Positions 25,826 to 33,504 of a stretch of 64,000 nt of DNA are shown here, piece by piece. The translations under genes were made by a program, and so were the position numbers. The notes beneath the pieces were generated by a model that saw only the letters and a program-made list of their open reading frames with translations, made no database searches and was not told the origin of the DNA. Within the stretch, counting starts at the first letter, position 1, and each line of letters begins with the position of its first letter. Origin of the DNA: Acetobacter farinalis. GTDB taxonomy: Bacteria; Pseudomonadota; Alphaproteobacteria; Acetobacterales; Acetobacteraceae. Location: the NCBI RefSeq assembly GCF_011516935.1, contig NZ_WOTF01000002.1, positions 186,001 through 250,000 of the forward strand, given 5' to 3'.

Positions 25826-25848
25826 GATTTTCCTTGAAAAATCTGGAG
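25821..25848. terminator. Hairpin originally downstream of tRNA-Gly
   Basis: CTCCAGATTTT and AAAATCTGGAG form an 11-bp perfect stem around a 6-nt loop. The left arm uses the last bases of the tRNA copy in attR. Before integration this hairpin would have directly followed tRNA-Gly. No long T-run follows, so termination efficiency is unclear. Confidence 0.45.
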
Positions 25849-26185
25849 CTTAGAAGAATGAAAGTCTCATTCCTCTAGCCGCATTGCATATTTCCAAAGC
25901 AAATTGATAAAAAGTGCTGATAGGCCTTGTCGTTCTGACAAACCGAAAGTGCTTACAAAAATCTTCTGCGGCGAGACAGGCTTTTTTTAAGGTCTGCCCA
26001 CTGGAGACAGGCGGTAGAAGCTCAGGCCCACGGCGCCTTTATTGACAGGCCTATTTCGCCGGTCGGTTTCCACTCGATCAACGCCAGAAGTGCTGCCAGA
26101 ACATACCAACTATTTAATTCTGGGTGTCTCATTTCCATGGCATGGTCCTGCGCGTACAAGACATGAACGCGAAGAGGATATCTCT
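25849..26185. other. 337-bp region with no recognised gene
   Basis: Chromosomal DNA between the island's right end and an exported-protein gene. Nothing recognisable except a GAAGAGGA ribosome-binding site just before 26186. An in-frame upstream extension of the next gene to 26042 exists but lacks a ribosome site. Confidence 0.45.
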
Positions 26186-27001
26186 ATGGTTGGCAGTGCA
26201 TTCCCCGTCGGCAGAAAAGGCGGATGGGGTCCCCGTGTGGTGGCAGCCTTGCTTGCCTTGGCAACGGTCGCCGTACATGACGTGGCGCATGCCGCCGAAA
26301 GTGATGTAAAGCCCCAGTCTACTCAATCCCTGATCATTTCCTATCGCAGCACTCCTGCCGGACGACCGGCCCTGCTGCACACGCTGCGCACCCAGTTGGC
26401 ACCACGCTTGCATGCGTTACAGGCCCAAGGGAGTCTGGCGCATTACCGCATCCTGTTCAGCCGCCTTGTTGATGCCAACACCTGGGATGCGTTGCTGATT
26501 CTTGATTTACGCAATGATGCACAACTCACCTCCTGGCGGGCGATCGATGCCAAAACCCCTGCCGGGTTGAGTGCAACGGACTTGGCGAATGTCACAGCCG
26601 TGGAAAGCACGCTCTCGGATCCGGTCGGCCATGGTGGCCCTGCCGATGACGGTCCGGACCCGGTCTACATGGTGGTTCCCTACGATTATTTCGTGCCGAC
26701 GAAGGAATACACCGCCTATGTCCGGTCCTACGTCTTTCCGCAGACCGACGGGTGGATCGCGGCTGGCGCTCTCAATGCCTACCAGCTTTATACCGCCCGC
26801 TACAGTGCCGGCCGGAACTGGATGTCGATGCTGGTGCTGGCCTATCACGGTGATAATGGGCTGGACCAGCGTAACGATGTCGTCGCGGCTACCCGCAAGA
26901 CCTTGAGTGTGAACCCCGTCTGGGCGGCAACGGCGAGTGGAAAAGGCCATATCCGCACAGAGAAAGCCGCCATGATCGCGGACCTGATCGCCGCTGGCTG
27001 A
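26186..27001 (+). CDS. Exported protein of unknown function (271 aa)
   Basis: From ATG 26186 (GAGGA ~8 bases upstream) the protein has an n-region MVGSAFPVGRKGGWGPR, a hydrophobic core VVAALLALATVAV and a likely cleavage after DVAHAAES, so it is probably periplasmic. The mature chain seems to contain two similar halves (LIISYRSTPAGRPALLHTLRTQL... and MVVPYDYFVPTKEYTAYVRSYVFPQ...). Each has a strand, a helix and a WDALLILDLR / WMSMLVLAY strand, suggestive of a duplicated ferredoxin-like (dimeric alpha-beta barrel) fold. No named family was recognised. It converges with the beta-propeller gene 22 bases downstream. Confidence 0.75.
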   Translation: MVGSAFPVGRKGGWGPRVVAALLALATVAVHDVAHAAESDVKPQSTQSLIISYRSTPAGRPALLHTLRTQLAPRLHALQAQGSLAHYRILFSRLVDANTWDALLILDLRNDAQLTSWRAIDAKTPAGLSATDLANVTAVESTLSDPVGHGGPADDGPDPVYMVVPYDYFVPTKEYTAYVRSYVFPQTDGWIAAGALNAYQLYTARYSAGRNWMSMLVLAYHGDNGLDQRNDVVAATRKTLSVNPVWAATASGKGHIRTEKAAMIADLIAAG

Positions 27002-27023
27002 ACACGATCATGGCGTGCGGCGT

Positions 27024-28034
27024 TTAGCTGGCGTTTACGACCAGAACGTGAAACGTGCCTGCAATCATGGTGCCGTGCGCTTGCCCGGGTGTGGGGGGCG
27101 TGAAGCGTGCGGCGGGCAGATACAGCGTGCCAGTCCGGGCGTCCAAGGCGCCGGTGCGTGCGCCCGTTTCGGTCGGAATGCGTTTCACGACCCCGGGTAA
27201 GCCGGGACCTGCCAGAGAAATCTGGTCCAGTTCCCCACTGGCGCCGCACGGGATATAGGCGCGCCGCCGCACGGCATCGAGGATGACGGCATCCGGTTTG
27301 CTACCGATGGTGACCAGACCTTCCAGCGTCTTCCGTCCAGCCGAGGCGATTGCGGCCGTGCCATTGGCGCAGGCCGCAATCAGCCGGTCTGAAGCCTCGT
27401 CATACGCCAGACCACTCGGCTTGGCGCACCCGCCCAGCGCGATGGCTGGCCCCGCCGCCATGGCGGTGGTGTTGACCGTTTCGATCTCGTTGGTGTCCTC
27501 GTTATTGACGTACAGCGTCCCATCATGGCCCAGCGCGGGGAATTCCAGCCCCGGCTTCAGCGTCACGGTGGTGGTCACTTTTCTGGATGCGAGGTCAATA
27601 ACCGATACCGTACCGCCTTTGGCATTTATCACGAATGCCCGTCCGTGCCGTTCGTCGATGACGGCGCCATCCGGCTTGCGGCCGACGGCGATGCGGCCTG
27701 TTTCATGTCCGTCTGTCCTGTCGATGAAACGAACGGTATCGTCGTCACCGCTTGTCACCAGTAGATCTGTGCTCCCCTTCAAGGGCAGCACGGCATGGCC
27801 ATGCTGGATATGCCCGATGCTGACAGCGGCTTTCCCGCTCTTCAGGTCGTAGTCCGTCACGGAGGTTGCCCGCGCGATGTACAGATGGCCTGTCCCTTGA
27901 TCGAACGCCGCGTAGTCGTAATTGCCGTCCGGCCCCGGCAGGTCAGCCGCCCGGGCTGCCGGCATCGTGCAGGCGCATGCGGCGACCATGCCGACCACGA
28001 AGCCCCATCCGATCGATTTCAATCCATGCTTCAT
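27024..28034 (-). CDS. Exported YncE-like beta-propeller (YVTN/40-residue repeats)
   Basis: 336 aa from ATG 28034. The signal peptide MKHGLKSIGWGFVVGMVAAC ends with PAARAADLPG. Repeats of ~40 residues follow, with motifs like LYIARATSVTDYDLKSGK, DDTVRFIDRTDGHETGRIAVGRKPDGAV, RAFVINAKGGTVSVIDLASRKV and LYVNNEDTNEIETVNTTA. This repeat pattern is typical of YncE/cytochrome-cd1-type propellers. Likely a periplasmic ligand- or metal-related propeller; the ligand is unknown. A longer frame to 28340 lacks a signal and is ignored. Confidence 0.85.
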   Translation of the reverse strand: MKHGLKSIGWGFVVGMVAACACTMPAARAADLPGPDGNYDYAAFDQGTGHLYIARATSVTDYDLKSGKAAVSIGHIQHGHAVLPLKGSTDLLVTSGDDDTVRFIDRTDGHETGRIAVGRKPDGAVIDERHGRAFVINAKGGTVSVIDLASRKVTTTVTLKPGLEFPALGHDGTLYVNNEDTNEIETVNTTAMAAGPAIALGGCAKPSGLAYDEASDRLIAACANGTAAIASAGRKTLEGLVTIGSKPDAVILDAVRRRAYIPCGASGELDQISLAGPGLPGVVKRIPTETGARTGALDARTGTLYLPAARFTPPTPGQAHGTMIAGTFHVLVVNAS

Positions 28035-28095
28035 GTTATAGTCTCCAGATTTCCGAAGTCCTGTCTTACCGTCACGCGCCGCCCGGCGTGCCGGA

Positions 28096-28373
28096 TCAGA
28101 AATGCCCGCGCACGCCGCCCCGCACAGTCTTGTAAGAGACCTCACGCTGGATGGATTGACTGTCGCTGGTTCTTTCGATGAACTTCCATGGCGTATTTCT
28201 TGACCGAGGCATAGAGCGCCACGCTTTGCGTGACGGAATAGAACGCCGCATGTCAATGCGCAGGCGGTCCGCTGTTCGGGGATCTGTGGCCTGTGAACCG
28301 CTGAGTGCGAACAGGTTGTGCAAGACAGAATTGACGCCAAAGCGGAGGCTGGGTCGTGTAAGCGGCCGTTTTT
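28096..28373 (-). pseudogene. Remnant of an outer-membrane beta-barrel C-terminus
   Basis: On the minus strand, one frame reads TRPSLRFGVNSVLHNLFALSG, like the last strands of TonB-type receptors, and ends GVRGHF with a terminal Phe, as outer-membrane barrels do. A middle stretch in another frame reads FYSVTQSVALYASVKKYAMEV, also strand-like. Two compensating frameshifts would be needed, and the fragment has no start or plug domain. It occupies most of the gap 28035-28429, upstream of the propeller gene. Weak evidence. Confidence 0.3.
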
Positions 28374-28391
28374 GTGTTTCAGGTCGCGTGA

Positions 28392-28416
28392 TGCCCGGGC
28401 TGAGGGAGTCCGGGCA
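28392..28416 (-). terminator. GC hairpin downstream of the large glycosyltransferase
   Basis: TGCCCGG and CCGGGCA form a 7-bp stem 14 bases beyond the stop of the leftward 28430-31690 gene. There is no T-run on that strand, so it may be a stabiliser or weak terminator. Confidence 0.4.
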
Positions 28417-28429
28417 CCGGGTTTACCGT

Positions 28430-31400
28430 TCAGGTGCGGTCTTTGGCTTCTTTCTGAACCAGTTTGATCCAGTCATGACGGTGTTCCACAAGCGCCACCA
28501 CATGGCGCTTATGCGCGTCCTGTTCCGTGACGCTGCTTGTCATGGAGGTGCGGTGAACGCGGTATTCTGCAAGAATTTCAGGAACATGGGTGCCCTGTAA
28601 GCCAAGTTCAGCAAAAGAGCACCACAGGTCATAGTCTTCCCAGCCCATGGCGGAGCGGCTGACATAATAGCCTCCAGCCGCCGCCCAGGCCCATTTCGCA
28701 ACGAGCGCCATGGCATCAATATAATTGCCCGCGACCAGACGCATGGGGTGGAAGGGTTTGTCGCCAAGCAGCTTGTGCTGTGTCGGGTCTCCAAACTGCT
28801 CCAGAATGGGGTAGGCGTAGGCCGTCATCTCGTTGGTGGCGGCCAGAAGGGAGGCGCAGGCTTCGGGTAACAGGCGGTTATCCGCGTCCAGCGGCAGGAA
28901 GAATGGTGTTTCCACATGGGCAACGCCACAGTTGCGCGCACCACCAAGCCCGGCATTCACGCTCGTTTTCAGTAGAACAAGGCGGTTGAAGCGTGCCGTA
29001 TGGTGCGCCATCCAGCTTTTGATCAGGGCAACGGACTCGTCAGAAGAGCCATCATCCACCACAACCAGATCCAGTGTTTCCAGTGTCTGCGCCCTTACGG
29101 ATTCCAGAGCTTCCAGAATAAAGGCGGCATAATTGTAAGAGGTGACAAGCACCGAGACAGCGGCCTCACCCAGGGCGTCATGATGGAACAGGACATCATG
29201 CGAAGGGATCTGCGGCAGCCCCTTGCCGCGATAGTCGCCCCGGGCAATCTGGATTTCAGCCGCCTGGGCAGCGGCCTGTTCTCCGCCCAGCCCCTCAAGA
29301 ATGCTGTCAAACACCAGTGCCTGACGCTGCGGGCCGAAGAACCACAGGGAACTGTGATAGGCCGCGTCTGCCATGGTGTGGCGCAAAGCGGGATTATCAA
29401 TCAGGGTGCGGAGGGCGCGGTCCCACTCTTCCGGGGTGTCGGCCAGAAACCCGCTGACACCGTCCACCACACACTGGCGGAATGGCGTGGTGGGGGAAAC
29501 AATTGCGGGCACACCGGCCAGAGCGGCTTCAAAAAATTTCAGCTCGCTTTTTGCGTCACAGAACAGTGTTCCGGCTTCCAGCGGGGCAATGGCAATATCA
29601 AAGCGCGCCGTTTCTTCCGGAAGATCGGGCAGGGGCACCATATCCCGCCATTCGATCTGGCCTTCAACGCTCGCAAGTTCCGGAAATTCGTTCATCAGCA
29701 AGACCGGGCGATGATTGCCCGGTTCACGGAAAAGCACAAGCCGGACCTCGGGCCGCCCCCGCATCAGGGAGGCAAGAACTCCCGCAACACGGGCAAAATC
29801 ACGCTGATGCGTGCGGGAACCCGTGGCATATCCTATGCGCACAAGGCCATCCGGCCCGATCTGCTGCTTTTTGCGCATTGCCATCCGGCTGCGGCGCAGG
29901 GTTTCGGGGTCAAAGGTATTGGGAACCGTATAGGTGAGCGGTTTATTGATCCGCATCAGCCCTGCAAGCGTGTCAGTCGGGGCAAAGCACAGATCAGAGC
30001 GCATCAAGGTGCGGCGCATTTCTGTAAAGACAGCTTCAATACGCTGCTCTGTTGCGCCAATACTCCGAATTCCGTCAATAATATCAAATCGCGCCATGTG
30101 CGGCAGGAACGTGATGTCATCCGTATCGAAAATGATATCAGCACCGTTTTCACGCGCCAGTTGCAGCAGGATATCCACATGGCCGCTGAATTCCACGCGC
30201 CACAGGATAACAGTATCCGCCCAGCCCAGATCCTCCGGGTTTACCTCGGCGCAGGGTTTCCAGCGTGCCTCATGGCCTGCCCGCACGCAGGCGGCCGCGT
30301 TACGGATGCAGCGATACTGAACGCCGGGAGATTCCGGCTCTCCCGCGACAAACAACACTTTTCTGCGTGGGGAGCGGGGTGTGACGGGTGCGGAAGGAGA
30401 GACCGCGCCCCGTGATGCATCGCCCCCCGGAGGCCGTTCCGGGAAAATAACATTCTGGTCGGCCGGCGGGGGGGCGGGGAGTGCCACCGGCTCTGGCGGG
30501 ACAGGCGGGAGAAAGGTGGAGTCGGGCGCCGGCAGTTCAGCCTGCACAGGCGGTGTTGGCAGTTCCGGCACAAAAGGCGCCATGGACCCCCGAACCATCA
30601 TGCGGGCGAGTGAGCGCAACAATCCGGCGGGGGTTGAGAGAAAATCACGCAGTGCGTTCAGCCCCTCTGCCCGTGTCAAAACATCCTGAGAGAAAGCTGC
30701 CCAGAGGCTGGCATTTTTATGAAAACGGGAGAGGGACTCGGAGAGGGTTGTATTGGTGGCCTGCACTGTGGTGGCAAAATTCTGCCACGAGAGAGCTTGG
30801 CTCAGCAGGGCGGCGTTGTCCTTCTCAAGCCGGGCGATGTTGCGCCGGGCGGATGCTGAACTGGCGTGAGCGGTTTCCTGGGTTTTCCGCAGTGTGCTTT
30901 TCAGCTCTGCGAGTTCGGTTTTTAGTAAAGCCTGACTGTGTTTGTATTCAATTAACGAAATACGGTCCAGGCGGAGCTTTTCCTGAAGCGCCTGGGTCTG
31001 TTTGTGGAGTGTGGCAAGTGCGGCCTTGTTTTCCCAGAATTCTCCAGACTGGCTGAAGCGGTTTCGGAACAGGGTCTTTTCCAGACGGGCCTCTTCTGAG
31101 AGGGCGGCATCTTTTGTTAGAATAAGATTGACGTCATCGATGTGCAGAGGGACTCGCGCCAGAACGCCCAGACCGTCCGCGTGAAAAAATCTGAATGAAG
31201 GCCAGTCCTTTTCAAATTCTCCCCAGATCGGGGCAGCTGCCGGGAGAGAGGTTCCTTCAAGCAGCACCAGACTGCCTTCAGGCAGAGAGGCCATCTCGGC
31301 TTTCAGGCGGTCTGGCATCTGCCATAAAGGATTGCCGTAATAATAAAGAGTGCAGCCTGCCTCTGAATGGCGCTGAAAAGAGGGTACCTCAAGAATCCGG

Positions 31401-31690
31401 GTTGGCAGAATCCGGGAGTGAACCGCGGTATTCACCGTGTCCCGCACAGAACGACTCGCCTGGATAAGCACGAGTGTTTCAGGCGCCATCCGGGAGAGCA
31501 ACCAGACGATAAAAGGCAGATGGCCGCAGCCTGCGGTATCGTCATCAGCCAGCATAACCGGGGTAAAAAACGGGTCAGACTCAGTCCCGCAGAGTGCCGC
31601 GAGGGGAATGATGGGCTTGCGAGACGCTGAGACTGGTGAAGATGCTGGCATGAGGAGAAAAATAGTCCTGATTTCAAAGAGAAACCCCAT
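28430..31690 (-). CDS. Multi-domain glycosyltransferase (degenerate methyltransferase-like, coiled coil, GT4-like, GT2)
   Basis: 1086 aa in four parts. Residues ~30-200 resemble a Methyltransferase_24 fold (end motif WPSFRFFHADGLGVLA), but the SAM-binding Gly-rich loop is absent. ~200-325 is coiled coil and ~375-440 is Pro-rich linker. ~443-790 is a GT4-type domain (KVLFVAGEPESPGVQYR, DIAIAPLEAGTLFCDAKSELKFFEAALAGVPAIVS). ~843-1070 is a GT2 domain with VSVLVTSYNYAAFI, the VVVDDGSSDES nucleotide-binding motif near 880, LDADN near 925 and GWEDYDLW near 1017. Probably a cytoplasmic enzyme that adds several sugars to a surface glycan or protein. Starts ATG 31690 or 31651; neither has a good ribosome site. 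Confidence 0.85.
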   Translation of the reverse strand: MGFLFEIRTIFLLMPASSPVSASRKPIIPLAALCGTESDPFFTPVMLADDDTAGCGHLPFIVWLLSRMAPETLVLIQASRSVRDTVNTAVHSRILPTRILEVPSFQRHSEAGCTLYYYGNPLWQMPDRLKAEMASLPEGSLVLLEGTSLPAAAPIWGEFEKDWPSFRFFHADGLGVLARVPLHIDDVNLILTKDAALSEEARLEKTLFRNRFSQSGEFWENKAALATLHKQTQALQEKLRLDRISLIEYKHSQALLKTELAELKSTLRKTQETAHASSASARRNIARLEKDNAALLSQALSWQNFATTVQATNTTLSESLSRFHKNASLWAAFSQDVLTRAEGLNALRDFLSTPAGLLRSLARMMVRGSMAPFVPELPTPPVQAELPAPDSTFLPPVPPEPVALPAPPPADQNVIFPERPPGGDASRGAVSPSAPVTPRSPRRKVLFVAGEPESPGVQYRCIRNAAACVRAGHEARWKPCAEVNPEDLGWADTVILWRVEFSGHVDILLQLARENGADIIFDTDDITFLPHMARFDIIDGIRSIGATEQRIEAVFTEMRRTLMRSDLCFAPTDTLAGLMRINKPLTYTVPNTFDPETLRRSRMAMRKKQQIGPDGLVRIGYATGSRTHQRDFARVAGVLASLMRGRPEVRLVLFREPGNHRPVLLMNEFPELASVEGQIEWRDMVPLPDLPEETARFDIAIAPLEAGTLFCDAKSELKFFEAALAGVPAIVSPTTPFRQCVVDGVSGFLADTPEEWDRALRTLIDNPALRHTMADAAYHSSLWFFGPQRQALVFDSILEGLGGEQAAAQAAEIQIARGDYRGKGLPQIPSHDVLFHHDALGEAAVSVLVTSYNYAAFILEALESVRAQTLETLDLVVVDDGSSDESVALIKSWMAHHTARFNRLVLLKTSVNAGLGGARNCGVAHVETPFFLPLDADNRLLPEACASLLAATNEMTAYAYPILEQFGDPTQHKLLGDKPFHPMRLVAGNYIDAMALVAKWAWAAAGGYYVSRSAMGWEDYDLWCSFAELGLQGTHVPEILAEYRVHRTSMTSSVTEQDAHKRHVVALVEHRHDWIKLVQKEAKDRT

Positions 31691-31978
31691 TGTGCCGGGA
31701 ACTGGGTATTTGGCAACGTGAAAGCGGAATTTCTCTATATTTATTACTAATTCATGGGCGTAGAGGCTAAAGAACGCTAAACAACAGGGAATGGTGTTGT
31801 GCTTGAGCGTCTCTTTTTGGAAGCTTTTGTAAAAAAAAACGTTAAACTCTGGAAATACTCAGAAGATGCTTGCATGATCGCATTGGCTTCCCCTAAAACG
31901 AAGCCTGACATTGTTGTGCCGCTCTGTGGGTGTGACCCGTCGTGCCTTATAAAGCGGGCGTAGAAAGGACGTGTAAAT
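31691..31978. promoter_or_regulatory. Divergent intergenic region between glycosyltransferase and RTX-like gene
   Basis: 288 bp, AT-rich near 31730-31760, separating divergent genes. It must hold promoters for both. AAAGGACG at ~31965 is a clear ribosome-binding site for the rightward RTX-like gene. No confident -35/-10 pair was assigned. Confidence 0.4.
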
Positions 31979-33394
31979 ATGGCGATTATCACCGTTGTCG
32001 GTGCGTCAGGAGGGACCGTACAGGTCACTGTTGATGGTGCGCAGAACTCAGCGTTCGTTGGTCGTACGCAGGATCTTGCGGACCAGCTTGCCGACCAGCT
32101 TAATAAGCAGGGCATTCTGGATGCCCGGAACCTGACCACAGGTTCCAACAGCCGTGCACCGGGCGGCAACCAGTCCGGTTACGGTGTGATTACAGCTGCT
32201 GGCGCCTACCAGGTCTCCGGTGATTTCCGGTGGCTGACGGTTGGTTCCGATACCGCAGCACAGCCGGGCGCTCCCCTGAACGGCTGGGTCAACATTGACG
32301 CAAGCAAAGTCACCACCGACTATCTGAGCGTTATTGCGGGCACGACGCAGGGTGTGGCTTTCCACGCAGGCGCACAGAGCGGCCTGTTCGTTGGCGGCGC
32401 TGGCGATAACCTGTTCCAGGGCGACTATGTCGACAACCAGCCCGGTGGCTGGGACATCCGCACTGGCGATGGGAATGACACCATCAACGGTGGTAACGGG
32501 AACGACACCATCTATGCTGGTGCCGGGAACAACACCATCACGCTGGGCACGGGCGTGAACTATGTTCACTCTGAAGGTCAGGATACCATCACCGGTACGG
32601 CTGGCACCCAGAGCATCACCCTGAACGGTGGCGACTCCTTCGTTAACGTTGGTGAAAACTCTCTGGTGGTTGACGCTGCTGGTAACGAGCGGATCACTGT
32701 TGGCGGTGCCAGCACCGTGACCGGCGGTTCTGCCGACCTCATCAACATGGCTGGCGCAACCGGCACTGTTGAAGGTGGCCATAACAGCACCATTTCCGCA
32801 GCTCAGGGTGACCTGTACACTGCGCACACGGATACGGCGCTCATCAATGTCAGCGGCGCGCTCACCTTTGTTGGTGGCACGGGCGATACGACCATTACGG
32901 CAGGTCAGGCAACCATCTTCGGTTCCAACAACCTGTATGCCCGTCTTGACAGCACCAGCGCAGACTCCCTGTTCGTTGCGAACGACGGGAACGAAACGCT
33001 GGACGGTGCGTCTTCCGCATTCGGTATCCATGCCTTCGGTAACGTTGCTGGTACAACCGGAACCCAGACCTTCATCGGTGGTTCCGCTTCCGATACGCTG
33101 GTTGCCGGTGTTGGCGATGCAACGCTGACGGGTGGTTCCGGTGCAGCAAACGTGTTCGGCTTCCGCGATGGTGTTGCCGGCGCTGACTACACCGTGACGG
33201 ACTTCGGAAGCGCTGCCGGGAACTCCGTGCTGCTGGTCGATTACGACTACACAGCATCTCAGTTCCAGCAGGACGTTCTGGACAAGGCGACACATGACGG
33301 AAACAACACCACGATCACGCTGTCTGATAACAGCAAGATCACGTTTGTTGACGTCTCCAGCCTGACGGCTGATCAGTTCTCTGGCCTGAAGTAA
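31979..33394 (+). CDS. RTX-like beta-repeat surface/secreted protein
   Basis: 471 aa with no Cys and rich in Gly, Thr, Asn, Asp and Ala. Residues ~155-185 contain clear RTX-type nonapeptides (GDGNDTINGGNGNDTIYAGAGNNTI) that would bind Ca2+ in a beta-roll. Degenerate parallel beta repeats continue to ~410. There is no N-terminal signal peptide (MAIITVVGASGGTVQVTVDG). The C-terminus DNSKITFVDVSSLTADQFSGLK fits a type I secretion signal. No ABC exporter is nearby. Flanking large glycosyltransferases suggest the protein is glycosylated. Codon use looks strongly biased, hinting at high expression. A strong terminator follows. Confidence 0.8.
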   Translation: MAIITVVGASGGTVQVTVDGAQNSAFVGRTQDLADQLADQLNKQGILDARNLTTGSNSRAPGGNQSGYGVITAAGAYQVSGDFRWLTVGSDTAAQPGAPLNGWVNIDASKVTTDYLSVIAGTTQGVAFHAGAQSGLFVGGAGDNLFQGDYVDNQPGGWDIRTGDGNDTINGGNGNDTIYAGAGNNTITLGTGVNYVHSEGQDTITGTAGTQSITLNGGDSFVNVGENSLVVDAAGNERITVGGASTVTGGSADLINMAGATGTVEGGHNSTISAAQGDLYTAHTDTALINVSGALTFVGGTGDTTITAGQATIFGSNNLYARLDSTSADSLFVANDGNETLDGASSAFGIHAFGNVAGTTGTQTFIGGSASDTLVAGVGDATLTGGSGAANVFGFRDGVAGADYTVTDFGSAAGNSVLLVDYDYTASQFQQDVLDKATHDGNNTTITLSDNSKITFVDVSSLTADQFSGLK

Positions 33395-33426
33395 AATTCA
33401 GCCAGCAGATATGCTGAGAGTTAAGG

Positions 33427-33456
33427 AAACCGGGCCGAAAGGCCCGGTTTTCTTTT
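33427..33456 (+). terminator. Intrinsic terminator of the RTX-like gene
   Basis: 10-bp perfect stem AAACCGGGCC-GAAA-GGCCCGGTTT followed by TCTTTT, 32 bases after the stop. Textbook rho-independent form; it isolates the RTX-like gene transcriptionally from the following glycosyltransferase. Confidence 0.93.
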
Positions 33457-33504
33457 GTCTGGAAGTCTTGTAATTTTTGTGGTCCCCCAACTGTATCTGA
33501 GAGA

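Noticed and set aside
29000-30415. 471-codon rightward ORF opposite the large glycosyltransferase
   Set aside because: Antisense shadow; the minus-strand frame contains clear GT2 and GT4 motifs.
32048-33295. 415-codon leftward ORF opposite the RTX-like gene
   Set aside because: Antisense of repeat-rich, codon-biased DNA, producing a low-complexity Val/Gly/Thr protein.
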